Of a DNA stretch of 64,000 bases, positions 35,560 through 46,351 are shown piece by piece. This stretch comes from Bacillus thermozeamaize. GTDB lineage: Bacteria > Bacillota > Bacilli > ZCTH02-B2. Location: the NCBI GenBank assembly GCA_002159075.1, contig LZRT01000062.1, forward strand, positions 38,786 through 102,785, read 5' to 3'. The notes under the pieces were generated by a model. That model saw only the letters and a list, made by a program, of their open reading frames with translations, did no database searches and was not told the origin of the DNA. The translations under genes were made by a program, and so were the position numbers. Within the stretch, counting starts at the first letter, position 1, and each line of letters opens with the position of its first letter.

Positions 35560-37275
35560 ATGAGGCAAACTGATCTGCTCATCCCGACACTGCGGGAAGT
35601 GCCGGCTGAGGCGGAAATGATCAGCCACCGCCTCATGTTGCGGGCGGGTTTGATACGGATGTTGGTTTCGGGCGTGTATACTTTTTTGCCCTTGGGCTTG
35701 CGCGTGCTGCACAAGGTGGAACGCATCGTCCGGGAGGAAATGGACCGGGCAGGAGCACAGGAGGTTTTGCTGCCGGCGTTGCAGCCAGGGGAACTGTGGC
35801 AGAAAAGCGGCCGTTGGGATACCTATGGCCCGGAGCTGGTCCGGCTGGAAGACCGGCATGGCAGGCAGATGGTGCTGGGTCCGACGCACGAAGAGGTGAT
35901 TACGGCGCTGCTGGCAGCCGAGGTCAATTCCTATCGCAAGCTGCCCCAGATCCTCTACCAGATCCAGACCAAGTTTCGCGATGAACGCCGTCCCCGTTCC
36001 GGATTGTTGCGGGCGCGGGAGTTCATCATGAAGGATGCCTATTCCTTTGATGTGGATGAGGCAGGACTGGCGCGCAGTTATCAGGCGATGTACGAGGCGT
36101 ACAACCGCATTTTTGCCCGGATGGGTCTTGACTTTCGTGCGGTCGAGGCGGATGCGGGTGCCATTGGCGGCACCGGTACGCATGAATTCATCGTCCTCTC
36201 TGATGCAGGGGAAGATACGATTGTCTCTTGCACGCGCTGTGAATATGCCGCCAATATTGAAAAAGCGGAGGTGGCTGCCGCGGCTGGCAGGCGGCAGCAG
36301 GTGGAAGAGGCGCGAAAGCAGGCCGCCGCGCTTGAAAAGGTACATACACCTGGCATGAAGACGATGGAAGAGGTCAGCCAGTATTTGGCCCTGCCGCCCT
36401 CGCAGATGATCAAGACGCTGCTCTATCAAGCGGATGATCGGGTTGTGGCGGCGTTGGTCCGGGGCGATCATGAATTGAATGAAATCAAGCTGAAAGCGCA
36501 TCTTGGCGTGGACAAGCTGGAACTGGCCAATCAGGAAACGGTGCAACAGTTGACCTCGGCTGATGTCGGCTTTGCGGGGCCGGTGGGCCTGTCAGTGGAT
36601 ATCTATGCCGATTATGCGGTTGCCGAGATGACGGAAGCAGTGATTGGTGCCAACCAGACCGATTATCATTACCTGCATGCGGTGCCGGAACGGGATTTTC
36701 AGGTAAAGGCCTACTTGGACCTGCGCGTGATTCAAGAAGGGGATGACTGTCCGCGCTGTGGCGGCGCGATCCATTTTTCCCGCGGCATTGAAGTGGGCCA
36801 CATTTTTCAGCTGGGAACCCGTTATTCGGAAAAACTGGGCGCCTATTACTTGGACGAAAACGGACAACGCAAGCCCATGATCATGGGATGTTACGGTATC
36901 GGCGTGAGCCGGCTGATCCCAGCCGTCATCGAACAATCGCATGATGAATATGGAATCATCTGGCCGCAGAGCATCGCGCCCTTCCAGGTCCACTTGATTC
37001 CCGTCAACCTTCAGGACGAAGCACAGCGCAAGCTGACGGAGGAGCTATATCAGTGGCTGCGGGATCAAGCGATTGAAGTATTGCTGGATGATCGTCCGGA
37101 GCGGGTGGGTGTGAAGCTGAACGATGCCGATCTGATTGGCATTCCCTGGCGTATCCTGGTTGGCAAGAAGGCCGTTGAAGGACGGGTTGAACTGAAAAAT
37201 CGAAAGACCGGCGAGGTTCAGGAGTGGGAGCTCACCTCCCTGAAGGAACAGCTTATAACATTGTTGGAACAGTAA
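35560..37275 (+). CDS. proS: Prolyl-tRNA synthetase (bacterial type, with editing domain)
   Basis: Charges tRNA-Pro. The 571-residue class II synthetase has motif 2 (FRDERRPRSGLLRAREFIMK near 138), an INS editing insertion around residues 240-390, motif 3 (GCYGIGVSRLIPAV near 444) and an anticodon-binding C-terminal domain. Only 29 bases separate it from ispG, so there is no T-box leader. GGTCGGAGGCGGAAAACG precedes ATG 35560. Confidence 0.98.
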   Translation: MRQTDLLIPTLREVPAEAEMISHRLMLRAGLIRMLVSGVYTFLPLGLRVLHKVERIVREEMDRAGAQEVLLPALQPGELWQKSGRWDTYGPELVRLEDRHGRQMVLGPTHEEVITALLAAEVNSYRKLPQILYQIQTKFRDERRPRSGLLRAREFIMKDAYSFDVDEAGLARSYQAMYEAYNRIFARMGLDFRAVEADAGAIGGTGTHEFIVLSDAGEDTIVSCTRCEYAANIEKAEVAAAAGRRQQVEEARKQAAALEKVHTPGMKTMEEVSQYLALPPSQMIKTLLYQADDRVVAALVRGDHELNEIKLKAHLGVDKLELANQETVQQLTSADVGFAGPVGLSVDIYADYAVAEMTEAVIGANQTDYHYLHAVPERDFQVKAYLDLRVIQEGDDCPRCGGAIHFSRGIEVGHIFQLGTRYSEKLGAYYLDENGQRKPMIMGCYGIGVSRLIPAVIEQSHDEYGIIWPQSIAPFQVHLIPVNLQDEAQRKLTEELYQWLRDQAIEVLLDDRPERVGVKLNDADLIGIPWRILVGKKAVEGRVELKNRKTGEVQEWELTSLKEQLITLLEQ

Positions 37276-37318
37276 GTTTTACAGTCTGCATGAGCGCGCG
37301 TAATGGGGGAGTGAGAGT

Positions 37319-40300
37319 ATGGCAGCCGGGGGAATCGCCAAGCCGTTGGCCGTGCTTTTCGAGCAGACCGTCATTCCGGAATCGCAATGGGCGTATTTTT
37401 CAAAGGCGCAGGTTGAAAAGGTGGAGGTATATCCCGAACAACGGGAGTGGGTGATTCAATTACGATTGCCGGAGATGGTTCCGGCAGTTGTTTTTGAGCA
37501 GGTGACAACGCAGATAGCCCGTAAGCTGAGCGGCATGGTGCGGGTGACTTTCCGATGCCGTCACGATCGGCTCGATCTGGATCATTTTCTCCGTGAATAC
37601 TGGACATACCTCATTGCGCGGCTGTCTCTGCCAGCTCATGTGCACCAATGGCTTCGGGAAGCGACGTGGCGGCTTGAGGAACAGCGGTTATGCCTGCAGG
37701 TTACGCAGCCGTTGATGTATGAACTGTTGGAGAAGAAAAACCTCCTGCAGATGCTGCGTCAGCTGATACTGGACATGACAGGCATACCCTTGCAAGTGAA
37801 AGTGGAGTATCAGGATGATCTTCAGCGGCGCCAGCAGCTGGAGGAACAAAGGCGAACCGAGGAACAGATGCTCATTCAGCAGGCCCAGCAGGCATTGGCG
37901 GAGGCGCGCGCCCAGTCGGAACCTGAGACGGGTCCTGGCGAGCTCCTGTATGGATCCAGGATAAGCAGTCCTCCGACTCCCTTGCATGAGGTTCGCGAAG
38001 AAGAGCAGAACCTGACGATTCAGGGAGAGGTCTTCGCTACGGAATGGCGGGAATTGAAAAACGGCAAGAAACTGCTTCTTCTGTCGGTTACCGATTACAC
38101 CGATTCGATCCAGGTGAAGGTGTTTGTCCGGGATAAAGAAGATGAAGCCCTGTTGAATCGGATCGAGAAGGGAACCTGGCTGAAAATCCGCGGCCATGCG
38201 CAGGTTGATTTCTATTCACGCGAGTTGACCCTGGTCGCTTCCGATCTTCACGGCATTCCGCCACAGGTTCGTCAGGATCTGGCAGAGGAGAAGCGGGTTG
38301 AGCTGCATGCCCATACCTCGATGAGCGCGATGGACGGCGTGGTGGATGTTGCAAATCTTGTAAAGCAGGCCGCAGAATGGGGCCATCCCGCGATCGCGAT
38401 TACCGACCATGGAGTGGTGCAGAGTTTTCCCGATGCCTATGAGGCGGGAAAGAAATACGGCGTCAAAATTTTATACGGCATGGAAGCCTATGTGGTGGAT
38501 GACGGGGTGCCCATCGTCTGGCAACCCGAAGACAGACAGCTGGCAGAAGCCACCTATGTGATTTTCGACACAGAGACCACCGGCCTGTCGGCCAATTATC
38601 ATGAATTGATCGAGATTGGCGCCGTGAAAATGAAAAACGGCCAGGTCATTGATCGGTATGAAACCTTCGTCAAACCGAACGAACCGATTTCGCCAGCGAT
38701 TACGCGCTTGACCGGCATTACCAATGAAATGGTCAGTGATGCTCCCGATCTCAAAACGGCGCTCAGCGGTTTTCGCGATTTCTGCAAAGGAGCCATCCTT
38801 GCGGCACATAACGCCCGATTTGACCTTGGATTTATCAATGCGGCCTATAAGAAACTGGGCTGGCCCGCCATTTCGGAACCGGTTGTGGATACGTTGGAAT
38901 TGGCCCGCTTTTTATATCCGCGGCTGAAAAATCACCGGCTGAACACGCTTTGTGAGACGTTCCAGATTCCGCTGTCCCATCACCACCGGGCCTACCACGA
39001 CGCCGAAGCGACCGGACAACTGTTGTGGCGGATGATTCAGGATCTGTTGCAGAAGGGGATCCTCTCGCTGGCGCAACTGAACCATCAAGGAAATGGCACG
39101 GAATGGAAAAAAAGCCGTCCATTTCATGTCAGCTTGTTGGTCCAGAATCAGACCGGTTTAAAAAACCTGTATCGACTGGTTTCGCTGTCCCACCTGGAAT
39201 ACTTTCACCGCGTTCCGCGGATTCCCAAGCGGTTGTTGATGCAAATGCGGGAAGGCCTTCTGGTAGGCAGCGCCTGTCAACGGGGAGAGTTGTTCGAAAC
39301 CCTTTTGCAAAAATCCCTGGAAGAAGCGGAAGAGGTGGCCCAGTTTTATGATTATCTGGAAATCCAACCCTTGGATCAGCTGATCCCCCTGATCGAACGG
39401 GGTGTGGTTCAGGATGAAGAAAACCTGCGGGATCTGCACCGGAAAATCGTGGCAATTGGCGAAAAACTGGGGAAGCCTGTGGTGGCCACTGGGGATCTGC
39501 ATTACCTGCATCCGCATGATGCCATTTTTCGCAAGATCTTGACCGCCGGAAAGGTTTCTGCCGATGAACTGACGCCCGCCTACTTTCGTACGACAGAGGA
39601 AATGATGGAGTGTTTTTCCCATCTGGGCGCAGACAAGGCCAAAGAGGTGGTTGTTGAGTGGCCGAAACAAGTGGCGGCGATGATTGAGCCGCTCAAGCCA
39701 TTTCCCGATGACCTGCATACGCCGGTGATTGAGGGGGCGGATCAGGCCATTCGCCAAATGAGTTATGAGAAAGCGCGGCAAATCTACGGAGACCCCTTGC
39801 CGGAAATCGTGCAGCAGCGGCTGGAGAAGGAACTGGAAAGCATTATCGGCAACGGCTTTGCCGTCATCTATTACATCGCCCACAAACTGGTGGCGCACTC
39901 CCTGAAAAACGGGTACCTGGTCGGGTCAAGGGGTTCCGTCGGATCTTCCCTTGTTGCCACGATGACCGAGATCACGGAAGTAAACCCCCTGCCCCCCCAT
40001 TACGTCTGCCTGTCCTGCCATTATCATCAATTTTTTACCGATGGCTCGGTCGGTTCGGGGTTTGACCTGCCGGATGCCGATTGTCCTCGGTGCGGCAAGA
40101 AATTGCACAAAGACGGGCATGATATTCCTTTTGAGACGTTTATGGGTTTTGAAGGAGATAAGGTGCCGGACATCGATCTGAACTTTTCCGGTGAATACCA
40201 GCCACGGGCGCATAAATACACAGAGGAACTGTTCGGCAAGGATTACGTTTTCCGTGCCGGGACCATTTCTACCGTGGCCGAAAAAACGGCCTACGGGTTT

Positions 40301-41587
40301 GTCCGCAAGTATCTGGAGGAAAACAATCTGCAGCTTCGGAGCGTTGAGGTGGAAAGGCTGGTGGCCGGTTGTACGGGAATCAAGCGGACAACGGGGCAGC
40401 ATCCGGGGGGGCTGATGGTGATCCCGCAGTACATGGAGGTGTATGATTTTACGCCTCTCCAGCGGCCGGCGGATGATGTGGCTTCCGATACCGTGACGAC
40501 GCACTTTGACTACCATGCCATCAGCGGCAGGTTGCTCAAGCTGGATATTCTTGGCCACGACGATCCGACCGTGATCCGGATGTTGCAGGATTTGACCGGT
40601 GTCGATCCGAAAAAAATCCCGGTGGATGATCCCAAAGTGCTTTCATTGTTTTACAGCACCGAGGCACTCGGCGTCACACCGGAACAGATTCGCTCAAACA
40701 CGGGGACCCTGGGGATTCCGGAGTTTGGCACCCGGTTTGTCAGGCAGATGCTGGAGGAGACCAGGCCGACCACTTTTGCGGAATTGGTCCGCATCTCCGG
40801 CCTGTCGCACGGAACCGATGTGTGGATCAACAACGCGCAGGAAGTGATTCGCTCCGGGAAGGCGGTCCTTGCGGAAGTGATCTCCACCCGCGATGACATT
40901 ATGGTGTATCTGATCCACCGCGGCCTTAACCCCTCGCAGGCCTTTAAAATCATGGAGCGCGTGCGCAAGGGAAAGGGATTGACGGACGAGGACATCCAGG
41001 TCATGAAGGAACATCACGTGCCCGATTGGTATATCGAATCCTGCCAGAAGATCAAATACATGTTTCCCAAGGCCCACGCAGTGGCCTATGTCTTGATGGC
41101 GCTGCGGATTGCCTGGTTTAAGGTCTACCGGCCGATCGAGTTCTATGCCACTTACTTCACGGTGCGGGCCGATGATTTTGACATGCAACTGGCGCTCCAG
41201 GGACCTGATGCCATCATGTTGAAAATGGATGAAATCCAGGAAAAAGGCAATCAGGCTTCGCCGAAGGAAAAATCGCTCCTGGTCGTGATGGAACTGGCGC
41301 TGGAAATGCTCCAACGGGGTTTTCGCTTTCAAAAGGTGGATTTGCAACGTTCTGATGCCGTGCGCTTTCTCATCGACGGCAATACGCTGATTCCACCTTT
41401 CCGGGCACTTTCGGGGATTGGCGAAAGCGCGGCCCGGAGCATTGTTCGTGCGCGGGAAGAGCAGCCTTTCTTGTCCGTAGAAGATTTTCAGGAACGCACC
41501 CGGGTTTCCAGAACCGTGACGGAGCAGCTGGCGGAGATGGGCTGTTTTGACGAGCTGCCGGAATCCAACCAGTTGTCGCTGTTTTGA
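37319..41587 (+). CDS. polC: DNA polymerase III alpha subunit, PolC type
   Basis: Replicative polymerase of low-GC Gram-positives with built-in proofreading. The 1422-residue protein shows an N-terminal domain, an OB domain near 230-315, a split PHP domain (VELHAHTSMSAMDGVVDVAN near 330) interrupted by a DEDDh exonuclease starting at FDTETTGLSANY near 415, a zinc module (CLSCHYHQFF and CPRCGKK near 896-920), and the polymerase active-site motif PDIDLNF near 949. GGGGGAGTGAGAGT precedes ATG 37319. Confidence 0.98.
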   Translation: MAAGGIAKPLAVLFEQTVIPESQWAYFSKAQVEKVEVYPEQREWVIQLRLPEMVPAVVFEQVTTQIARKLSGMVRVTFRCRHDRLDLDHFLREYWTYLIARLSLPAHVHQWLREATWRLEEQRLCLQVTQPLMYELLEKKNLLQMLRQLILDMTGIPLQVKVEYQDDLQRRQQLEEQRRTEEQMLIQQAQQALAEARAQSEPETGPGELLYGSRISSPPTPLHEVREEEQNLTIQGEVFATEWRELKNGKKLLLLSVTDYTDSIQVKVFVRDKEDEALLNRIEKGTWLKIRGHAQVDFYSRELTLVASDLHGIPPQVRQDLAEEKRVELHAHTSMSAMDGVVDVANLVKQAAEWGHPAIAITDHGVVQSFPDAYEAGKKYGVKILYGMEAYVVDDGVPIVWQPEDRQLAEATYVIFDTETTGLSANYHELIEIGAVKMKNGQVIDRYETFVKPNEPISPAITRLTGITNEMVSDAPDLKTALSGFRDFCKGAILAAHNARFDLGFINAAYKKLGWPAISEPVVDTLELARFLYPRLKNHRLNTLCETFQIPLSHHHRAYHDAEATGQLLWRMIQDLLQKGILSLAQLNHQGNGTEWKKSRPFHVSLLVQNQTGLKNLYRLVSLSHLEYFHRVPRIPKRLLMQMREGLLVGSACQRGELFETLLQKSLEEAEEVAQFYDYLEIQPLDQLIPLIERGVVQDEENLRDLHRKIVAIGEKLGKPVVATGDLHYLHPHDAIFRKILTAGKVSADELTPAYFRTTEEMMECFSHLGADKAKEVVVEWPKQVAAMIEPLKPFPDDLHTPVIEGADQAIRQMSYEKARQIYGDPLPEIVQQRLEKELESIIGNGFAVIYYIAHKLVAHSLKNGYLVGSRGSVGSSLVATMTEITEVNPLPPHYVCLSCHYHQFFTDGSVGSGFDLPDADCPRCGKKLHKDGHDIPFETFMGFEGDKVPDIDLNFSGEYQPRAHKYTEELFGKDYVFRAGTISTVAEKTAYGFVRKYLEENNLQLRSVEVERLVAGCTGIKRTTGQHPGGLMVIPQYMEVYDFTPLQRPADDVASDTVTTHFDYHAISGRLLKLDILGHDDPTVIRMLQDLTGVDPKKIPVDDPKVLSLFYSTEALGVTPEQIRSNTGTLGIPEFGTRFVRQMLEETRPTTFAELVRISGLSHGTDVWINNAQEVIRSGKAVLAEVISTRDDIMVYLIHRGLNPSQAFKIMERVRKGKGLTDEDIQVMKEHHVPDWYIESCQKIKYMFPKAHAVAYVLMALRIAWFKVYRPIEFYATYFTVRADDFDMQLALQGPDAIMLKMDEIQEKGNQASPKEKSLLVVMELALEMLQRGFRFQKVDLQRSDAVRFLIDGNTLIPPFRALSGIGESAARSIVRAREEQPFLSVEDFQERTRVSRTVTEQLAEMGCFDELPESNQLSLF

Positions 41588-41592
41588 TGGCG

Positions 41593-41621
41593 TTGCCCTC
41601 TATCTTTCGTTATGTTATAAT
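41593..41621 (+). promoter_or_regulatory. Strong predicted sigma-A promoter of the rimP-nusA-infB operon
   Basis: TTGCCC at 41593-41598 and a perfect TATAAT at 41616-41621 are separated by 17 bases. Transcription would start near 41628, about 130 bases before rimP, with a strong hairpin in the leader. Confidence 0.8.
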
Positions 41622-41654
41622 TCTCCGTGGTAATACTGAGGATACGGACGATTG

Positions 41655-41680
41655 AAGAGTGGGGCTTCCCCACTCTTTGC
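41655..41680 (+). terminator. Leader hairpin before rimP, candidate NusA-dependent attenuator
   Basis: A perfect 10-bp stem (41655-41664 with 41668-41677) with loop CTT is followed by a short, interrupted U-tract (TTTGCGTTTAAT). In B. subtilis, NusA autoregulates this operon by stimulating termination in the leader; a strong hairpin with a weak U-tract is what such a site needs. The function here is inferred. Confidence 0.6.
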
Positions 41681-41760
41681 GTTTAATACAGAAAGTTTAT
41701 CTCTTGCTGTTACGTTCCTCGGCGGATGGAACTGTCATATTTTAAATCAAGGAGGAAGCC

Positions 41761-42231
41761 ATGAAAGAGAAAGTGGCGCAAGTAACGGAAGAGCTGGTCA
41801 CGCCGATTTTGGAGCGGGAAGGGTTGGAGCTGGTCGACATTGAGTATGTCAGGGAAGGAAGCAATTGGTTCCTGCGCGTCTTGATCGACAAAGAAGGGGG
41901 CGTCGATCTGGATGCCTGCGGAAGGGTGAGCGAACAACTGAGCAAGTTGCTGGATCGGCGGGATCCGATACCCGGCCCGTATATTCTCGAAGTGTCTTCT
42001 CCAGGTGCGGAACGGCCGCTCAAAACGGATCGGGACCTGGAGCGTTCGCTTGGCAAGCCCGTTATGGTCACCCTGTACGAACCCTTTGCAGGGAGCAAAA
42101 AACATACCGGCCGGCTGGATGCCTTTGACAAGCATGTGTTGACACTGGCCCTTGAAACGGGGGAGCGCCTCGAAATTCCGCGGGAAAAAGTGGCGCAGAC
42201 CCGCCTGACCGTCGATTGGACGGGTTTGTGA
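41761..42231 (+). CDS. rimP: Ribosome maturation factor RimP
   Basis: Needed for 30S subunit maturation. The 156-residue protein has the RimP N-terminal motif (LEREGLELVDIEYVREGSNW, then LRVLIDKEGGVDLDACGRVS) and the PYILEVSSPGAERPLK segment. AAGGAGGAAGCC precedes ATG 41761. It is the first gene of the operon, followed by nusA, as in nearly all bacteria. Confidence 0.97.
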   Translation: MKEKVAQVTEELVTPILEREGLELVDIEYVREGSNWFLRVLIDKEGGVDLDACGRVSEQLSKLLDRRDPIPGPYILEVSSPGAERPLKTDRDLERSLGKPVMVTLYEPFAGSKKHTGRLDAFDKHVLTLALETGERLEIPREKVAQTRLTVDWTGL

Positions 42232-42289
42232 GAAGAATTTCCGGACAGAAAGAACCAACATGTCAAGTGTACAAGAGGGGGTAAGGATT

Positions 42290-43396
42290 TTGAACAAAGA
42301 GTTTATCAGTGCACTTGAACAACTGGCTACAGAGAAAGGCATCAGCCAGGAAGTGCTGCTCGAGGCCATTGAGGCCGCACTCATTTCGGCTTATAAAAGG
42401 AATTTTAATACGGCTCAGAATGTCCGGGTGGATATCAACCGGGAAACGGGAGCTGTCAAAGTTTATGCGCGCAAGACGGTTGTAGAGGAGGTTCTCGATC
42501 CGCGATTGGAGATCAGTTTGGATGCGGCCCGCCAGATGAACTCCCTCTATCAGTTGGGTGATGTGGTGGAACTGGAAGTGACGCCAAAGGATTTTGGACG
42601 GATTGCCGCCCAAACGGCCAAGCAGGTGGTCACACAGCGGATCAGGGAGGCTGAGCGCGGCGTCATCTATGAGTTGTTTGTCGACCGTGAGGAAGATATC
42701 GTGACCGGACTGGTGCAGCGCCAGGATCATCGTTTTATTTATGTGGACTTGGGCAAGACGGAGGCCCTGTTGCCTGTTCAGGAAGTGATGCCCACAGAAC
42801 GGCTGCAGCAAGGGGAACGGATCAAGGCGTTTATTACCAAGGTGGAAAAGACGACCAAGGGTCCGCAGATTTTTCTTTCCAGAACCCACCCGGGGTTATT
42901 GAAGCGGCTCTTTGAACTGGAAGTGCCAGAGATTTATGATGGCGTGGTCGAAATCAAATCGGTGGCTCGTGAAGCAGGAACCCGTTCCAAAATTGCCGTC
43001 CATTCCAACCTGCCTGAGGTGGATCCGGTCGGTGCCTGTGTCGGCCAAAAAGGGGTACGCGTACAAAATGTGGTCAATGAGCTAAAAGGAGAGAAGATTG
43101 ACATCGTGCGCTGGTCGGAAGACCCGCAAGTGTATGTGGCCAACGCACTCAGTCCTTCAAAAGTGATCTCGGTGACCCTATACCAGGAGGAGCGAATGGC
43201 CCGGGTCGTGGTTCCGGATTATCAGTTGTCGCTGGCGATTGGCAAGGAAGGCCAAAATGCGCGTCTGGCCGCCAAATTGACGGGTTGGAAGATTGATATC
43301 AAGTCGGAAACGCAGGCGGAAGAACTGGCCAGACAGTCTCAGGAGAATGAGGGGACCCCTTTAGCCTCCACTTCGGATGAAGTTCAGGAAGTGTAG
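42290..43396 (+). CDS. nusA: Transcription termination/antitermination protein NusA
   Basis: Binds RNA polymerase and modulates pausing and termination. The 368-residue protein has an N-terminal RNAP-binding domain, an S1 domain near 130-200, and two KH domains (DPVGACVGQKGVRVQNVVNE; SLAIGKEGQNARLAAKLTGW), with no acidic C-terminal repeats, as in Bacillus. I chose the TTG at 42290 because it aligns with the B. subtilis start and follows GAGGGGGTAAGG; an ATG at 42260 would add ten unconserved residues. Confidence 0.96.
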   Translation: MNKEFISALEQLATEKGISQEVLLEAIEAALISAYKRNFNTAQNVRVDINRETGAVKVYARKTVVEEVLDPRLEISLDAARQMNSLYQLGDVVELEVTPKDFGRIAAQTAKQVVTQRIREAERGVIYELFVDREEDIVTGLVQRQDHRFIYVDLGKTEALLPVQEVMPTERLQQGERIKAFITKVEKTTKGPQIFLSRTHPGLLKRLFELEVPEIYDGVVEIKSVAREAGTRSKIAVHSNLPEVDPVGACVGQKGVRVQNVVNELKGEKIDIVRWSEDPQVYVANALSPSKVISVTLYQEERMARVVVPDYQLSLAIGKEGQNARLAAKLTGWKIDIKSETQAEELARQSQENEGTPLASTSDEVQEV

Positions 43397-43406
43397 GTGA
43401 GCGAAG

Positions 43407-43688
43407 GTGAAGCAAAAAAAGATCCCGATGCGAAAATGTGTCGCTTGTCAACAGATGCAACCGAAGAAAACGTTGATTCGCGTTGTCCGGACGCCGGAAC
43501 GGGAATTATTGATCGATCCGACGGGAAAAAAATCAGGCCGCGGCGCCTACCTGTGTCCGGTACGGGAATGTGTGGAGCTGGCAGCAAAAAAACGCGCCCT
43601 GGAACACGCCCTGGATGTGAAAGTGCCCGCTGAATTCTACCAGCAAATCCTCCATCATGTCCAAGGTGCAGCGCAGGATGAATCGTGA
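43407..43688 (+). CDS. rnpM: YlxR family protein (RnpM), RNase P modulator
   Basis: The 93-residue basic protein has the YlxR core (RKCVACQQMQPKKTLIRVVR and GRGAYLCPVRECVELAAKKR). In B. subtilis the homologue RnpM binds the RNase P RNA and modulates the enzyme; that role is transferred by homology. GTG 43407 is the start. It sits between nusA and ylxQ as in B. subtilis and overlaps ylxQ by 11 bases. Confidence 0.93.
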   Translation: MKQKKIPMRKCVACQQMQPKKTLIRVVRTPERELLIDPTGKKSGRGAYLCPVRECVELAAKKRALEHALDVKVPAEFYQQILHHVQGAAQDES

Positions 43689-44001
43689 GTTTTTGCAGCA
43701 TTTGGGATTATGCTATCGGGCCGGAAAACTGCTGGACGGCGAGGCGAGGGTTTTATCGGCATTGCGAAAGGGAAAAGTCAGAATGGTTCTGCTTTCTTCG
43801 GATGCCTCGGAAAACACGAAAAAGCGTCTGATGGACAAATGCGCTCATTGCGGGATTCCCTGCCTCGTCACGTATGAACGGACAAGTCTGGGAAAAGCCA
43901 TCGGTAAAAATGAGCGAGTCGTTTTGGGGATCGCCGATCAAGGGTTTGCCGACCTGCTGATGCGTGATTGGAAAAAGCCCGGAGGTGAAGTGAATGAGTA
44001 A
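43678..44001 (+). CDS. ylxQ: L7Ae-family RNA-binding protein YlxQ
   Basis: Small K-turn-binding protein of the L7Ae/L30e fold. The 107-residue product shows [20 protein letters not shown] and a [12 protein letters not shown] C terminus. ATG 43678 has AAGGTG eight bases upstream, whereas the in-frame ATG 43657 lacks a ribosome binding site, so I use the shorter form. It overlaps rnpM upstream and infB downstream (8 bases), typical of tight coupling. Confidence 0.9.
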   Translation: MNREFLQHLGLCYRAGKLLDGEARVLSALRKGKVRMVLLSSDASENTKKRLMDKCAHCGIPCLVTYERTSLGKAIGKNERVVLGIADQGFADLLMRDWKKPGGEVNE

Positions 44002-46351
44002 AATACGTGTCTATGAGTACGCCAAGAAACTGAATATGTCGAGCAAGGAGATTCTCTCGATACTAAAAAAGATGGATGTGAGTGTAAATAACCATATGAG
44101 CATGATCGGAGAGGAAGAAATCCAAAAGATCCAGAACTATTTTGAGAGCGTCAAGAAGCGGGCGGCTGGAGATGTGGAGTCTACTGCCATTGCCAAACCG
44201 GCCAGGGAAGGCAAGCCCACGCCCTTGCGTCCCGACAAAGCCGGTTCCCGGACGCAAGATCGGAATCGTCCGTTCAAGAATCACAAAGAGAACAAAGAGG
44301 GACAGAAAAACAGGCAGCGGCCGCAGGGCCAGCGCCAGAGGACCGACGGGCAAAAACCCGTCATGGAACCGGCATCTCCCGGAAATAAAGATACGCGCAA
44401 GGAACGTCCGGCAAGGCCCGCACCTGCCAGTGTCAATATCAGCGACAAACCTTCGCGCGAACGCAAAACCCACCGGGATCACGAGCGGGAAAATGAACCA
44501 TATGCCACGCAAGAAGGGGAAAGCCGTTTTTATTCCCGTCGCAAAAGCAAACGAAACAAGCGACAGGAACAGGCGAAGCAGGCAGAGGCACAGACGCCCA
44601 AGGTCATTACCTACACCGGTTCCATGACCGTTGGCGAATTGGCCAAGGCTTTGAACAAAGAGGCTTCGGAAATCATTAAAAAGTTGATGTTCCTCGGCAT
44701 CATGGCCACGATCAACCAGGAACTCGACAAGGACGCGATTGAATTGATCGCTGCCGAGTACGACGTGACCGTCGAGGAAAAAATTGAGATTGACGAGGAT
44801 CAGTTTGAATTGTATCCGGAAGAGGAAGATGAAGCAGCCCTCACCGAACGGCCGCCTGTCGTCACCATCATGGGTCATGTGGACCACGGAAAAACCACGT
44901 TGCTGGACGCGATCCGTCAATCCAAGGTGACGGAACAGGAAGCAGGCGGCATTACCCAGCATATCGGGGCCTACCAGGTGTCGATCAATGGCAAGAAGAT
45001 CACCTTTCTCGATACGCCTGGCCACGAGGCATTTACCATGATGCGTGCCCGCGGCGCGCAGGTGACGGATATCACCGTGCTTGTGGTGGCCGCCGATGAT
45101 GGCGTCATGCCCCAGACCGTAGAGGCGATCAACCATGCCAGGGCCGCCGGCGTGCCGATTATCGTCGCTGTAAACAAAATGGACAAACCAGAGAGCAACC
45201 CCGACCGGGTGAAACAGGAGTTGGCTGAACACAACCTGATTCCTGAAGAATGGGGCGGCGACACTGTCTTTGTCTACATCTCAGCGTTGAAGAAACAGGG
45301 GATTGACGAACTCCTGGAAATGATCCTGCTGGTCGCGGAAATGCAAGAATTGAAGGCCAATCCCAACCGGCCAGCCAAAGGCGTGGTCATCGAAGCGAAA
45401 TTGGATAAAGGAAGAGGCCCGATTGCTACCGTCCTGGTGCAACAGGGAACGCTCCGGGTCGGCGACGCGATGGTCGTCGGAAGCATTTTTGGGCGTGTGC
45501 GCGCGATGACCAATGATATGGGAAGGCGGATTAAAGAGGCAGGCCCCTCCACGCCGGTTGAAATTACCGGACTGGCTGAAGTGCCGAACGCCGGCGATCC
45601 ATTTCTGGTTTTTGAAGATGAAAAGAAGGCCAGACAGATTGCAGAAAGCCGCGCCAGCAAACAACGACAGGAGGAGTTGTCCTCAACCAGCAAAGTGACC
45701 CTGGATGACCTCTATAAGCAGCTGCAAGAAGGCGAGGTCAAGGAACTGAATGTGATCATCAAAGCGGATGTCCAGGGCAGTGTGGAAGCACTTCGAGGAG
45801 CGCTGGAAAAAATCAACGTCGAAGGCGCACGCGTTCGGATCATCCATACCGGTGTCGGCGCGATTACCGAAACCGACGTCAATTTGGCGATGGCCTCCAA
45901 TGCGATCATCATCGGCTTTAATGTGCGCCCGCAACCGCAGGCTCGCACCAGGGCGGAGCAGGAAAAGGTGGAGATCCGTCTGCATCGGGTGATCTATGAG
46001 TGCATCGAGGAAATTGAAGCGGCGATGAAGGGTCTGCTTGAGCCTGTGTATCAAGAGACGGTGACTGGCGTCGCCGAAGTTCGCCAGCTCTTTAAAGTGT
46101 CCCGGGTGGGCACGATTGCCGGCTGTTATGTGCTGGAAGGAAAGATTTCCCGCGACGCGGGCGTGCGGGTGATTCGCGACGGCGTCGTCATTTATGAAGG
46201 AAAGATCAGCTCGCTGAAACGATACAAAGATGATGTCAGAGAGGTCAGCCAAGGGTATGAATGCGGCTTGATGATCGAAAACTTTAATGACATCAAAGAG
46301 GGCGATCACCTGGAGTGTTACGTCATGGAGCAAGTGCCGCAAAATCGATGA
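43994..46351 (+). CDS. infB: Translation initiation factor IF-2
   Basis: GTPase that brings initiator tRNA to the 30S subunit. The 785-residue protein has an N-terminal helical domain ([20 protein letters not shown]), a highly charged Lys/Arg/Gln-rich linker around residues 55-200, a second helical domain, then the G domain with G1 [14 protein letters not shown] near 293, DTPGHEAF and NKMD, and C-terminal beta-barrel domains. ATG 43994 follows GGAGGTGAAGTG. Confidence 0.98.
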   Translation: MSKIRVYEYAKKLNMSSKEILSILKKMDVSVNNHMSMIGEEEIQKIQNYFESVKKRAAGDVESTAIAKPAREGKPTPLRPDKAGSRTQDRNRPFKNHKENKEGQKNRQRPQGQRQRTDGQKPVMEPASPGNKDTRKERPARPAPASVNISDKPSRERKTHRDHERENEPYATQEGESRFYSRRKSKRNKRQEQAKQAEAQTPKVITYTGSMTVGELAKALNKEASEIIKKLMFLGIMATINQELDKDAIELIAAEYDVTVEEKIEIDEDQFELYPEEEDEAALTERPPVVTIMGHVDHGKTTLLDAIRQSKVTEQEAGGITQHIGAYQVSINGKKITFLDTPGHEAFTMMRARGAQVTDITVLVVAADDGVMPQTVEAINHARAAGVPIIVAVNKMDKPESNPDRVKQELAEHNLIPEEWGGDTVFVYISALKKQGIDELLEMILLVAEMQELKANPNRPAKGVVIEAKLDKGRGPIATVLVQQGTLRVGDAMVVGSIFGRVRAMTNDMGRRIKEAGPSTPVEITGLAEVPNAGDPFLVFEDEKKARQIAESRASKQRQEELSSTSKVTLDDLYKQLQEGEVKELNVIIKADVQGSVEALRGALEKINVEGARVRIIHTGVGAITETDVNLAMASNAIIIGFNVRPQPQARTRAEQEKVEIRLHRVIYECIEEIEAAMKGLLEPVYQETVTGVAEVRQLFKVSRVGTIAGCYVLEGKISRDAGVRVIRDGVVIYEGKISSLKRYKDDVREVSQGYECGLMIENFNDIKEGDHLECYVMEQVPQNR

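Noticed and set aside
44063..45232. Minus-strand frame of 389 codons opposite infB
   Set aside because: Shadow of IF-2; no recognisable domain.
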